NCBI GenBank assembly: GCA_027922465.2
Contig: BQMF02000059.1
Span: 682,001-746,000, forward strand
DNA length: 64,000 nt
Reading direction: 5' to 3'
Source of the DNA: Turritopsis dohrnii
Taxonomy: Eukaryota > Cnidaria > Hydrozoa > Anthoathecata > Oceaniidae
Shown in pieces: positions 33,497 through 46,055 of the stretch. The notes beneath the pieces are model-generated. The model was not told the DNA's origin. It worked only from the letters and a program-made list of their open reading frames with translations, and did no database searches. Made by a program: the position numbers and the translations under genes. The first letter of the stretch is position 1. Each line of letters starts with the position of its first letter.

Positions 33497-34931
33497 GCAG
33501 TTCTGACGGATATCTGACGGAACGTCGGCTTGATGAAGTCGTTGTTGTTTTGACGGAGTAAATTTCTAATTTTCAATTAATTATCAAAATACTATTATTA
33601 TTATTTTATAAAAAACATCTGAGAAATTCTCCTAACCACAGCATTCTGTTCAGTGGTGGAAGGACGAAGTATAACGTAGCCAGAAAGTTTAGGAGAAATT
33701 GTCAGATGAACGCGATTATTTATTCATACACCCACAACCAAATCACAAACTTCATCTTATATGCACTGAGTTTTCGATTATTTGTATTTTTAATTATTTT
33801 TACTCTTCCTCAACATGTAAATATTTTCATGACAACGAAAGTCACGTGCAAACACATGTTTAGAAGGAAAGACTTTATAATAACATAGTATCCATAACAT
33901 AGCCTTGATTATTGATGACGATGTTTACGATAATATGTTTACAATTAACCTGAAATACACTATCCATGCACGTGATGAATCTTTCGTTTCTTAGCAACCA
34001 CCATTCTGACATGCTGAGTTATCGTGGCAATTAAAAGATCCCGTGTTTGAAAGATCGAGGCAAAACTTGGCAACGAAAGTACTTCCTCTTACTACGGCAA
34101 ATATTTTTCTTCATTCTTTTTTCAACAAAGACCAAATTAGATATTTGTGATATTCAGTTGATTCTTTTCACCGAAGTAAATAATTCTTTATCTCCAACTC
34201 GTGTATGGGAGGTTTTTTTCTAAAACCTTAGATGTAAGTATTATCACCTCGGTCGCGTTTGTTCAAGTGACTAAATTTCCCCTGACTTAACACGTCTCTT
34301 CACATAACAATAAAATGTTCGCCGTTCCTTCGCTAATTTACATATATTTTTCATATCAAATAAAAATTTACAAAAATATTTATAACTTGAAAATACATAC
34401 TCGTATAAAAATTTTATTTTTACACAGAAAAATCCTTACAAAAATAAAATAGTATAATTTTGTTTCGAATTTTTTCCTTCGGATTAGTATAGTTAAAATG
34501 ATATGGGGAAGAAGTTGAATATTTAAAGGGAGTTGGGATGGAGATTGGAAAAGGCTTGGGGATTAGGTTTGGAAAATTTGATACTAAATCTACATTCCAA
34601 TAAATTAAAGTTTAATAATACTTGTTATAAATAATTGTCATGCTCAATGTATTTTTCGGCTGCCGTATATTTTTCGGACAACCTTATATCGTATGCTGTA
34701 TATTTTTCGGACAACCGTATATCTGACTCATTGAAGGAAGACTAAGTTCGACCCTCACCCACACTGCTTTTCTTCTACTTTTTTTGGGTTACCTTTGTTA
34801 ATGAGGAAGAGTGTGGAGGTGTGGGTGAGTGCAGAAGCATTGGCATTCTCTTATTTCATGAACAAAACATTTTAGGTAGCTTGGCCATAAGCAAAAAGTT
34901 GACTTTTCACAACAAAAGGAATATCGTGCTA
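33497..34931. other. Spacer after QO2, duplicated segment
   Basis: 3' UTR of QO2 followed by DNA that recurs at 36523-38007 and 44623-46055. It contains two or three copies of GTATATTTTTCGGACAACC (about 34663-34720). No gene seen. Confidence 0.6.
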
Positions 34932-36005
34932 CTAAAAGTACTTTCTAATAAAAACGCCCAACAATGAGACAAACAGCATCATTGTATTCGAAATGATTGA
35001 ATTTGCGCCCGATGTTTCACCAACCAATGAACTACTGCTACATCTGGTCCACACTTGCACAATGGATCTTGGGTAATTATACGCAACTGTAATGTCTTTG
35101 TTATTCAGACGGTAGTATTCGCCTCCTATTGATGTTAAATAAATGAGTCAGTTAATGTCATAAGAGCTCATAATTGATCAGCGAAACCTGAAGAAGGCGT
35201 TTATTTAAAGGAATGTGCGCTAGTCTTTAGTTTGAATTGGATGAGCGAGGACCATAACCTCGCTATCCCAAGCTAAGTATTTGAGAAATCAAGAAGTACT
35301 TGATACAACAAGCACACGAATTTCTGTTTATACGCTTTGCATTATGGACATTGGAAATACATTTGGATGGGCAGACTGACTAGGCCTAAATATGACGAAA
35401 ACACAGAAGAGAAAAATGTGCGCTGAGAAAGGTGGAACATGGCTGAAATGAAAACAAACCGTTACCTTTGAAGAAATACGTGATTCCGTTACTCCACTCA
35501 AAAACTGAATCCACATTTGATGGAACATTTTTCCACGCACTGGCAATCCAACGTGGATAGTTGACGTCGATGGACTGCTGACGTTCATTGTATCGGTAAT
35601 ATCTGTCGCCGACAAAAAGATAAGTTCTGCCGTTTTGTGACCAGACGAATGCCGCGTCGATTCTTTTGACGACTTTGGGCAGGCCTCGGTACTTTGAATG
35701 AATCTCTCCTTGATCTACTATCCTCGGATCTCGGACACTTTCGACAACATAATATCTAAAACAGTGACAACATAGAATTCATGCGCATAAGGATAAAGTT
35801 AAAGGTAGCTAAGACGCAGTAGTTATTATCTTGCCCACATACGTTGTATCTTTGAAGAGAACAATTCTTCCATCTTGTCTTGTGTAAACGGCATCAGCAC
35901 GATCGATTCTGGGAAAGATACTACTCAAAGACTTTGGGCCTTGTTGTAACTTTAAACTTCTGTCTAGAATGTAGACTTTATCATCGTTGATTACGTAGGT
36001 ATACT
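34932..36005 (-). pseudogene. Orphan 3' exons of the MMP gene (copy A)
   Basis: Hemopexin-coding exons equivalent to MMP exon 7 (34932-35125), exon 6 (35466-35755) and the 3' part of exon 5 (35843 to about 36005), with the same exon lengths and splice sites as the intact gene. The propeptide, catalytic domain and promoter are absent. Homology ends inside exon 5, where it joins questin-oxidase exon 8 sequence. The retained exons have no obvious stops, so the copy is young, but without a start or promoter I call it a gene fragment. Confidence 0.85.
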
Positions 36006-36522
36006 TAGACGGGAAGGACTACGAAACACATGTCTATAAGGTATTTAGCCATAGTTAAACAATGTGCACGATGTCACTTTTCAGGCTTGTTATTGAGGTG
36101 GTAGTTTAGCATTCAGTTTAATCATATGATTGAAATTCTCACTGTTTATTGGTTAAGTATACCACGTGATCACAGTGAGTGCGTGATTAAAAGAAAGATC
36201 GGTCACAAAATATTGGTCTCCAGGGTTATTCGTGGCTTCGTCATTTGAATATATTGGGAAGAATAAATGACATTATTTTGAGAAAGAAATCATTACAATA
36301 TTTTACGCTGCTGCAGTTTGCTTGAGCTTCTGTTTTCTTGCCACTGATTGATTTTATTTTTGGTTATTTCAGGCCATCCAATGCCTGTATGAATTCTGGA
36401 AATTACGCCCTAGTAAAGAAATGGAGAAGTATTACATAGCTGGCGCACATATCGTCAGAGATAATCATTACGGCTTGCCAGGTGGCGGAGTGATGTTTAA
36501 GAATGACGACTTGACGGAATAA
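36006..36522 (+). pseudogene. Orphan questin-oxidase 3' end (last bases of exon 8 plus exon 9)
   Basis: The last ~35 nt of QO exon 8 (to 36040, followed by GTATTT), an intron, and a full exon 9 (36373-36522, TAA), with a Val-to-Ala change in its first codon. All upstream exons are missing. The intron lacks the 30-bp minisatellite except for one unit-like remnant near 36325-36352. Confidence 0.88.
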
Positions 36523-38007
36523 GCAGTTCTGACGGATATCTGACGGAACGTCGGCTTCATGAAGTCGTTGTTGTTTTGACGGAGTATATTTTTAATTTTC
36601 AATTAATTATCAAAATACCATTATGATTGGATAGAAAAATTCTCCTAACATCTGAGAAATTCTCCTAACCACAGCATTCTGGTTAGTGGTAGAAGGACAA
36701 AGTATAACGTAGCCAGAAAGTTTAGGAGAAATTGTCAGATGAACTCGATTATTTATTCATACACACACAACCAAATCACAAACTACATCTTCAATGCACT
36801 GAATTTTCGATTATTTGGATTTTTAATTATTTTTACACTTCCACAAACATATAAATATTTCCATGACAACCAAACTCACGTGTAAACACATGTTAAGAAG
36901 GAAAGTCTTTATAATTATAATAACAGCCTTAATTATTGATGACGATATTTACGGTAATATATTTACAATTAACCTGAAATACACTACCCATGCACATGAT
37001 GAATCTTTCGTTTCTTAGCAACCACCATTCCGACATGCTGAGTTATCGTGATAATTAAAAAGTCTCGTGTTTGAAAGATCGAGGCAAAACTTGGCAACGA
37101 AAGTACTTTCACTTACCACGGCAAATATTTTTCTTCATTCCTTTGCCAACAAATACCAGAATTAGATATACAGGCAGTTGATTCTTTTCACCAAAGTAAA
37201 TAATTCTTTGTCTCAAACTCGAGTATGGGAGGTTTTTTCTAAAAATTGGCGGTTTTTTGTCGACCGTCAAATTAAAACACCGCCAAAATTTCTTCCCTTA
37301 AGGTAGATATGAATATTATCACCTGGGTCGTGTTTGTTCACGTGACTAAATTTCCCCTGACTTAACACGCAACAATAAAATGTTCGCTGTTCCTTCGCTA
37401 ATTTACATATATTTTTCATATCAAATAAAAATTTACAAAAATATTTATAACTTGAAAATACATATTCGTATAAAAATTTTATTTTTACACAGGAAAAGCC
37501 TTACAAAAATAAAATAGTATAATTTTGTTTCGAATTTTTTCCTTCGGATTAGTATAGTTAAAATGATATGGGGAAGAAGTTGAATATTTAAAGGGAGTTG
37601 GGATGGAGGTTGGAAAAGGCTTTGGGGTTAGGTTTGGAAAATTTGATATGAACTAAATCTACACTCCAATAAATTAAAGTTTAATAATACTTGTTATAAA
37701 TAATTGTCAAGTTCAATGTATTTTTCGGCTGCTGTATATTTTTCGGACAACCTTATATCGTATGCTGTATATTTTTCGGACAACCGTATATCTGCCTCAT
37801 TGAAGGAAGACTAAGTTCGACCCTCACCCACACTGCTTTTCTTCTACCTTTTTTGGGTTACCTTTGTTAATGAGGAAGAGTGTGGAGGTGTGGGTGAGTG
37901 CAGAAGCATTGGCATTCTCTTATTTCATGAACAAAACATTCCATATTTTAGGTAGCTTGGCCATAAGCAAAAAGTTGACTTTTCACAACAAAAGGAATAT
38001 CGTGCTA
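36523..38007. other. Duplicated spacer (copy B)
   Basis: Corresponds to 33497-34931 with small indels. An additional stretch near 37241-37300 (GGCGGTTTTTTGTCGACCG) is absent from copies A and C. No gene seen. Confidence 0.6.
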
Positions 38008-38861
38008 CTAAAAGTACTTTCTAATAAGAACGCCCAACAACGAGACAAACAGCATCATTTTATTCGAAATGATTGAATTTGCGCCCGATGTTTCACCAAC
38101 CAATGAACTACTGCTACATCTGGTCCACACTTGCACAATGGATCTTGGGTAATTATACGCAACTGTAAGGTCTTTGTTATTCAGACGGTAGTATTCGCCT
38201 CCTATTGATGTTAAATAAATGAGTCAGTTAATGTCATAAGAGCTCATAATTGATCAGCGAAACCTGAAGAAGGCGTTTATTTAAAGGAATGTGCGCTAGT
38301 CTTTAGTTTGAATTGGATGAGCGAGGACCATAACCTCGCTATCCCAAGCTAAGTATTTGAGAAATCAAGAAGTACTTGATACAGCAAGCACACGAATTTC
38401 TGTTTATACGCTTTGCATTATGGACATTGGAAATACATTTGGATGGGCAGACTGACTAAGCCTAAATATGACGAAAAAACAGAAGAGAAAAATGTGCGCT
38501 GAGAAAGGTGGAACATCGATGAAGTGAAAACAAACCGTTACCTTTGAAGAAATACGTGATTCCGTTACTCCACTCAAAAACTGAATCCACATTTGATGGA
38601 ACATTTTTCCACGCACTGGCAATCGAACGTGGATAGTTGACGTCGATGGACTGCTGACGTTCATTGTATCGGTAATATCTGTCGCCGACAAAAAGATAAG
38701 TTCTGCCGTTTTGTGACCAGACGAATGCCGCGTCGATTCTTTTGACGACTTTGGGCAGGCCTCGGTACTTTGAATGAATCTCTCCTTGATCTACTATCCT
38801 CGGATCTCGGACACTTTCGACAACATAATATCTAAAACAGTGACAACATAGAATTCATGCG
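38008..38861 (-). pseudogene. Orphan 3' exons of the MMP gene (copy B)
   Basis: MMP exon 7 (38008-38201) and exon 6 (38542-38831), with the same sizes as in the intact gene. Homology stops about 30 bp into intron 5 at the sequence GAATTCATGCG, where it joins a piece of QO1 exon 9. It lacks everything upstream of the last two hemopexin exons. Confidence 0.85.
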
Positions 38862-38865
38862 ATTA

Positions 38866-38928
38866 TCATGAGATTATCCGTTTGGTCGTGGTCCTAATGC
38901 AACCTTCCCTAATGATGGTTTCAGTTAA
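38866..38928 (+). pseudogene. Orphan end of QO1 exon 9
   Basis: GAGATTATCCGTTTGGTCGT and the following residues to TAA (38926-38928) match QO1 exon 9 (27747-27804) with one or two changes. It marks the left edge of the third duplication unit. The following spacer copies the QO1-QO2 spacer. Confidence 0.88.
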
Positions 38929-39566
38929 ATCTATACTTGTCAAAGCATTTGCTTATTTTTAATCATTCATCAGATCTTATTAGAGAGGCGATAGCATACA
39001 ATGTGTAAACTTGATTCAGATTTTTTTCTGTTGTTTATTCTGCCTTCAAGGATAAAAATGAAAAATAAGATTGTCATATTTATGTTATGCTTATATTTTA
39101 TTTTTTAAAAAAAAAAAAAAATTCACATGAATAATAATCAAGAATTTTTGAGATTTGTGTTACAAGCAAACATAACAATTTACATTTTCTGTTAATCTTC
39201 TGTCTGTTTGAGTTCTCTATTCCTATACGATGAAAATATTTTCAACTATGAGCTACTATTCTATTCAAAGTAGTGTGTGTTTATATTAAATCTGTTTTCA
39301 CTTGTGTAAAATTTTGAAGCTCTGTTTGTTGGTTTTTAAAAGGAATCTTGAAGGTTTTTATTTGCTTTATGAAAATTATTTTGTTTATACCTTTTATACA
39401 AGCAAACATTTTCTTTAGCCTTATTAGTTATTTCTAACTTAAAAAATTCCTTAATAAACTTTTTCTGAAAGGGTTTTTATTCCATGTTCTAATATTAAAC
39501 TCAGAGTTCTGATTGTCCATATTAAGGGTAACAGATATATATTTTGTCTTCTATTTTAATTAAAAG

Positions 39567-42500
39567 ATGGATATTGAAGCACCAGCTTGGCTTGCAGAAA
39601 TCTTACATGAAGAATCATACTTGAGATATCATGCATACTACAAGGTATTAAATCTTTTTTGGTAAAAAGTCCATTTAATGGAGCAAAATATTTTAGAAAA
39701 GCACTCAAATAATACACACTATTTCAATGAAAATACACTTTGCCGCTGTGTTTTTTATCACACTTGAGATATCATGAATACTATTACAGTTGTACTACTG
39801 CATTTGAGTCACGTTACCTTGTAGCTACTATAATGTTACCTTCTATAACATAACATAGTGTCAACTTTGGTATTAGTTTGGCTCGGGCTCAAAGCACTAT
39901 CTCTTTTTTTAAATGTATGTTTCATCACATCACTTATTCTCTGTTTTGTTCTGTTATTGTAAATTTTTATGCTCAAAGTAAATGTCTGATAAAATTTGTC
40001 TTTATTTCTTATGACGGAAGTTTCTGCAACCATTTGTAGGACATTAGACACAACCACACAAGCCATGGTTCAGTTGCTATTGCTCGTCTTGGAGGATCAA
40101 AAGAAAGAGTACAAAGATTTTGCGATGCTTATAACCAGCAGATGAAGAAGTACGATCCAAGCGAACCTTTAACTGAGGTTCATGAAGTAGATTCTCTTAA
40201 GGTAAATTGATTGCAGCTCCATATCCCAAACAATGTTTCCTAAAATAAGCTTTAATAATTTCTAGCAGTTGCAACTTGACCACAAAATTTTTATCTCAAC
40301 AGACTTTCAGTCAAAACTCTGATAACAGAGCTTGAAAGAATGAGACACTTTCTGATCGGGTGCTCCCAAACGATTTATTTTAATTTGAAATCTTCTTGTA
40401 ATTATTTACCCATTATTTACCCTTCCTTCTGTTAAGGAAGTCCTAGAGTATTTAAAGCCCCCATCTGGGACTAAAGATGCTGTACTGACAGGAACCTCTC
40501 AACTAAACAACCGCCCTAGATGTTTCTACTCTCTTGTGTGGTGAGCAGAGAGGAGTGATCTACTCTTTAGTAGTCGCTATAATCTGGGTCAGGGGTTGAA
40601 GCCATGACCTCCCAAACGTGATGCGAGCACTTAGATAGTCTAAAACTGTAGACTGTTATATTAAAGACTGTCGTCAATCTTTAAAATTTAAATCTAGTAA
40701 AAATTAAAATGACTTGAAAGCACATGTTTTTGTAGCCATCTTGAATAAAAGTTTGTTGACGACGTAGTGATATTGATTTTCTTATTTATTTTTGTTTTAG
40801 TCTGACAAATTGGAAGATTATCGGGGAAAGGGTCAAGGGTATTACTCCATGCTGAAAATGTATGAAGAATTATATAAAAACAAATACAATGGTAACATCA
40901 AGGACATGATCAAAGGTGTGTTTTAGTGTTAGTTATGGCTGCCCTCTATGTGATGTCAACTAACAGAATGGCCTTATTTCGTTAGCGAAAATAATATTTT
41001 CTCGAAACAAGATCTTTATTGGTACCTACCTTCTTAAAATCGTAGTCACTGTTTAAGCTAGGCATTAAGAAAACATGACAATCAAACACCACAGACCAAA
41101 CTGGCAGTTGCTTCTTTTAAGTGGTTTTGTTTGAAGAAAGCATCTTTTGATGAACCTTCATCGCAAGGAAAGCCATTTTGGAATTGCCCCTTAATCCTAG
41201 ATCACTTTGCTGTAGTGTCTTTTCCGTTGAATCAATGTTTGCAATATTTGATTACAATCTCTGCATTTATTATCTTGATGTTCCTCTCGAATTCCCTTTA
41301 TTAAATGGATTAACAGCCATTATGGGCCTTTTTGTAGGAGAAGTAACCTTAATTGCAGTAAGTTGAATCAAGCGATGTGTTCATTATATTTTAGATACTT
41401 GCCCTGTTATGTTTGATGGTCCATTGTATGGTGCATACCATGGTTTGATACAAATGGCTTACGGACTTGCTGGTGACAATTACTTCACTGCATTGGAGGG
41501 AATTGTTATCACAGATCAGCAATATTCGCCTATGCTTGCTCTCGATATGAACAATCCAAAGGTGAAATAAGCATTTGTTGTATTTTGTTTTATTATCTCC
41601 TGCTCGCCCTTTTGGCTTTTCAACACCAATTTGAACATAGCCTGTTATTATTGTTGTTATTATTGTTGTTATTTACATTATTTGAGATTCAAGTATTACA
41701 ATGATTCTTCACCCCACAAGAAAATAAATTGAAAGAAAGAGAGGATTTTAATATGTTAAAGCGATAATATGATGTAGAAATCCTGTTTCGTATTTGCTTT
41801 AAAAGGAGTGGCTGAGTAGATGATTTTTTTTAAGGAAGTTTGACCGTAGATTATTGAAAAAGTATCGAAATGTAATTTAAACGCTTAATAGTGGATATTG
41901 CTGGTTAAGCCCTCGTCAAACTTTTTGCTTTTATATTTTATTCATTTTTGCAGGTAGGAAATAGTAGTGTCACGAATTCATAAATAAATAAATCACTAGA
42001 TTCTACTGATTGACGTCAATAGGTTCAAGGCGACGATGGCTTTACGATGTTCTTTGTTGAAGGACGTTTAGGGTGTGTGGTTGAAATCACTATTTCATCA
42101 TAGACAGTGGTGTTATTATTATAGAGAAAAGACACAAGTAAATTTGGATGTGGTCAAACGAGCTTTCATGATACTTTGCGGAAAATTCGTGAAAATGTCG
42201 ATTTAAAAGAAGCCATGGTGATGGAGAATGCGGCTGATGAACAATATAAGTATGGCATCCATAAACATTCTCTTAATGTATTTATGACCATGTTAAGATT
42301 GAGGAATGGTAGCGTTCTCGAGATGCTATCCCAGTGGGCAAAATCGCCAAAAAAGTCACTGCGACGAAGAGTATTTTTAATGAAATTGAGTGCGTATTTC
42401 TATAGAAATGCACTCCTTCGCAAAGGTTTTTTAACAAATGTGCCGGCTGGGATGCTGAATTTGGTCATTTCATCAAAATTTTAAGCATTAATATTTTCCA

Positions 42501-44622
42501 CACAACGTAACTATGAAAGTTCTTAAAAAGCTCTCCTCCACAACTCTCCTCCACAGCTCTCTTTGATAAATTTTGACTATCCTCTCGATCTGCCGCTGTA
42601 TGATAATTGATTCTATTGATGTTCATTCGCTGTTTTTATTAGGAAAGACAACCATTGGGAGTTTGGGATAGGATGGCCACTCTCAAGATATCATGGCGAT
42701 TACTTTCTCGATTTGACAGATGACTTGAAATTCCCCGAATGGTTTGATCGGAAAAAGAAAGATATGGATCAGGTAACATCACGTGATTTGCCGTTTTTGT
42801 TATGTTCACATCTTAAAGCTTTGAACACACGTGAAAGAAATATTCTCTTTTTGTAGATGAACAAATTGATTGATTGGGTAGGAGACCTCTCGACGATTCT
42901 GTATGTTGAATCCGACACCATTAACGATTTCTTCGTGTTACATGGAATCACTTGTAAGTTAACTGTTGTTCTCCTTGCAGTGAAACCGTTTGTGCGGGGG
43001 ATGTCAAGTAAAGGGGGAATCCTCCGTAAAGGGGATACCAAAGATGTGGAGATTATTTTCTGCTGGCGTCATCTGCATTTCGAGTTTTGTGTTTTTCAAT
43101 CCATTTTTTTTTGTTGTTGTTGTTGTTAATGCTAAGGAGGATGAGTAGGCTCATTCAGTTCACAATCTGCAGATTTTCTGGCAGTTATTGTAGAAGTAAT
43201 AGTGAATGTTTGGTTGTGATGAATTTTAGGAAGAACTTTTGTTTGCACCTCTCTCCAGGACTTGATGGGTTATGTACACAGTACACTTGCGATATAATGT
43301 GAGTTTTGAAAACACACTAACGAGTTCGTTATGTGTAGGTATTGATTTATTAAAGTCCATGTTCCTTATAAAGGGGGTACCTATTACCGTCTTCGTTTGA
43401 AAGTAGTTTCCCTGTACCTTCTACGTTGTATAGAGGATTGTTGTATAGAGGATTGTTGTATAGAGGATTCTGAGAATTCACTGAATGTTCATGGTCAATT
43501 TTCATAAACATTTTAGCTGCTTGGTCAGCAAAGCTTGTGCTACCGTTATTTACGTACGATGAGGCGCTTTTCAGTTTACGGGCGCATGTCGCTGCATTAC
43601 TGGCGGTATACGTGGTTCAAGGTACGCCCGGGTTATCACACAAACCTGAAGAATATTATCAAGGTGATGTAAACCAGGCTGTGTGGGATTCTTTTATAAA
43701 GGCCAGTTTAGACGGGAAGGATTACGAAACACATGTGTATAAGGTATGTAACTATAGCTAAAGAAGCTGATGTGCAGGATGCCACTTTCCAGGCTAATCA
43801 TCATCACTTTCCAGGCTCTGTTATTTGAGATAGTAGTGTAACATTCAGTTTGATCACATGATTGAAATCCTCACTGTTTATTGATTAAATATATCACGTG
43901 ATTACAGTGAATGCGTGAGTAAAAGAAAGATCAGTAACAAAGTATTGGTTTCCAGGGTGTTTTCTTGCAACTGATTGGTTGGGCTTCTGCTTTCTTGCAA
44001 CTGATTGGTCGAGCTTCTGTTTTCTTGTCACTGATTGGTTGAGCTTCTGTTTTCTTGCAACTGATTGGTTGGGCTTCTGCTTTCTTGCAACTGATTGGTC
44101 AAGCTTCTGTTTTCTTGCAACTGATTGGTCGAGCTTCTGTTTTCTTGTCACTGATTGGTTGAGCTTCTGTTTTCTTACAACTGATTGGTTGGGCTTCTGC
44201 TTTCTTGCAACTGATTGGTCGAGCTTCTGTTTTCTTGCAACTGATTGGTCGAGCTTCTGTTTTCTTGCAACTGATTGGTTGGGCTTCTGTTTTCATACCA
44301 CTGATTGGTTGGGCTTCTGCTTTCTTGCAACTGATTGGTTGAGCTTCTGTTTTCTTGCAACTGATTGGTTGAGCTTCTGTTTTCTTGCAACTGATTGGTT
44401 GGGTTTCTGTTTTCATACCACCGATTGTTTGTTTCCATGCCACTGACTGATTTTATTTTTTGCTTATTTCAGGTCATCCAATGCCTGTATGAATTCTGGA
44501 AATTACGCCCTAGTAAAGAAATGGAGAAGTATTACATAGCTGGCGCACATATCGTTAGAGATAATCATTACGGCTTGCCAGGTGGCGGAGTGATGTTTAA
44601 GAATGACGACTTGACGGAATAA
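39567..44622 (+). CDS. Questin-oxidase-like protein, gene 3 (QO3)
   Basis: Nearly identical duplicate of QO2, shifted by about 11.13 kb. Exons: 39567-39644, 40040-40201, 40801-40915, 41395-41561, 42125-42249, 42643-42772, 42857-42953, 43517-43743, 44473-44622 (TAA). Predicted 416 aa with only a few replacements relative to QO2, for example Asn to Asp before the PSEP motif in exon 2, Ile to Met after YHGLIQ in exon 4, Thr to Lys at the start of exon 5 and Lys to Met later in exon 5. All family motifs and splice sites are kept. It shares the intron SINE and minisatellite with QO2, so the duplication post-dates both. The 3' neighbour is the intact MMP gene in convergent orientation. Confidence 0.86.
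40440..40645 (-). mobile_element. tRNA-derived SINE, copy 3 (QO3 intron 2)
   Basis: Same position and orientation as the SINE in QO2 intron 2, with a few base changes. It arose by gene duplication, not by a new insertion. Confidence 0.7.
43965..44428. repeat. 30-bp minisatellite in QO3 intron 8 (about 15 units)
   Basis: Same unit as in QO2 intron 8, with about one more repeat and a different order of unit variants. The long reading frames here are artefacts of the period being a multiple of three. Confidence 0.92.
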
Positions 44623-46055
44623 GCTGTTCTGACGGATATCTGACGGAACGTCGGCTTGATGAAGTCGTTGTTGTTTTGACGGAGTAAATTTCTAATTTTC
44701 AATTAATTATCAAAATACTATTATTATTATTATATAAAAAACATCTGAGAAATTCTCCTAACCACAGCATTCTGTTCAGTGCTGGAAGGACGAAGTATAA
44801 CGTAGCCAGAAAGTTTAGGAGAAATTGTCAGATGAACGCGATTATTTATTCATACACCCACAACCAAATCACAAACTTCATCTTATATGCACTGAGTTTT
44901 CGATTATTTGTATTTTTAATTATTTTTACTCTTCCTTAAACATGTAAATATTTTCATGACAACGAAAGTCACGTGCAAACACATGTTTAGAAGGAAAGAC
45001 TTTATAATAACATAGTATCCATAACATAGCCTTGATTATTGATGACGATGTTTACGATAATATGTTTACAATTAACCTGAAATACACTATCCATGCACGT
45101 GATGAATCTTTCGTTTCTTAGCAACCACCATTCTGACATGCTGAGTTATCGTGGCAATTAAAAGATCTCGTGTTTGAAAGATCGAGGCAAAACTTGGCAA
45201 CGAAAGTACTTCCTCTTACTACGGCAAATATTTTTCTTCATTCTTTTTTCAACAAAGACCAAATTAGATATTTGTGATATTCAGTTGATTCTTTTCACCG
45301 AAGTAAATAATTCTTTATCTCCAACTCGTGTATGGGAGGTTTTTTTCTAAAACCTTAGATGTAAGTATTATCACCTCGGTCGTGTTTGTTCAAGTGACTA
45401 AATTTCCCCTGACTTAACACGTCTCTTCACATAACAATAAAATGTTCGCTGTTCCTTCGCTAATTTACATATATTTTTCATATCAAATAAAAATTTACAA
45501 AAATATTTATAACTTGAAAATACATACTCGTATAAAAATTTTATTTTTACACAGGAAAGGCCTTACAAAAATAAAATAGTATAATTTTGTTTCGAATTTT
45601 TTCCTTCGGATTAGTATAGTTAAAATGATGTGGGTTAGAAGTGGAATATTTAAAGGGAGTTGGGATGGAGGTTGGAAAAGGCTTGGGGATTAGGTTTGAA
45701 AAATTTGATACTAAATCTACATTCCAATAAATTAAAGTTTAATAATACTTGTTATAAATAATTGTCATGTTCAATGTATTTTTCGACTGTCGTATATTTT
45801 TCGGACAACCGTGTATATCTGAGTGCCTCATTGAAGGAAGACTAAGTTCGACCCTCACCCACAATGCTTTTCTTCTACCTTTTGGATTACCTTTGTTAAT
45901 GAGAAAGAGTGTGGAGATGTGGGTGAGTGCAGAAGCATTGGCATCCTCTTATTTAATGAACCTCTCAACAAACAGATCCCGTATTACTGATCGCTTGGTC
46001 ATAAGCAAAAAAAAGAACTTCCACAATAAAAGAGGAATGTGAAAATATCTTGCAA
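44623..46055. other. Convergent spacer between QO3 and MMP
   Basis: Holds the 3' UTRs of both genes. It is homologous to 33497-34931 and 36523-38007, but most diverged near 45960-46050, just downstream of the MMP stop. Confidence 0.6.
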
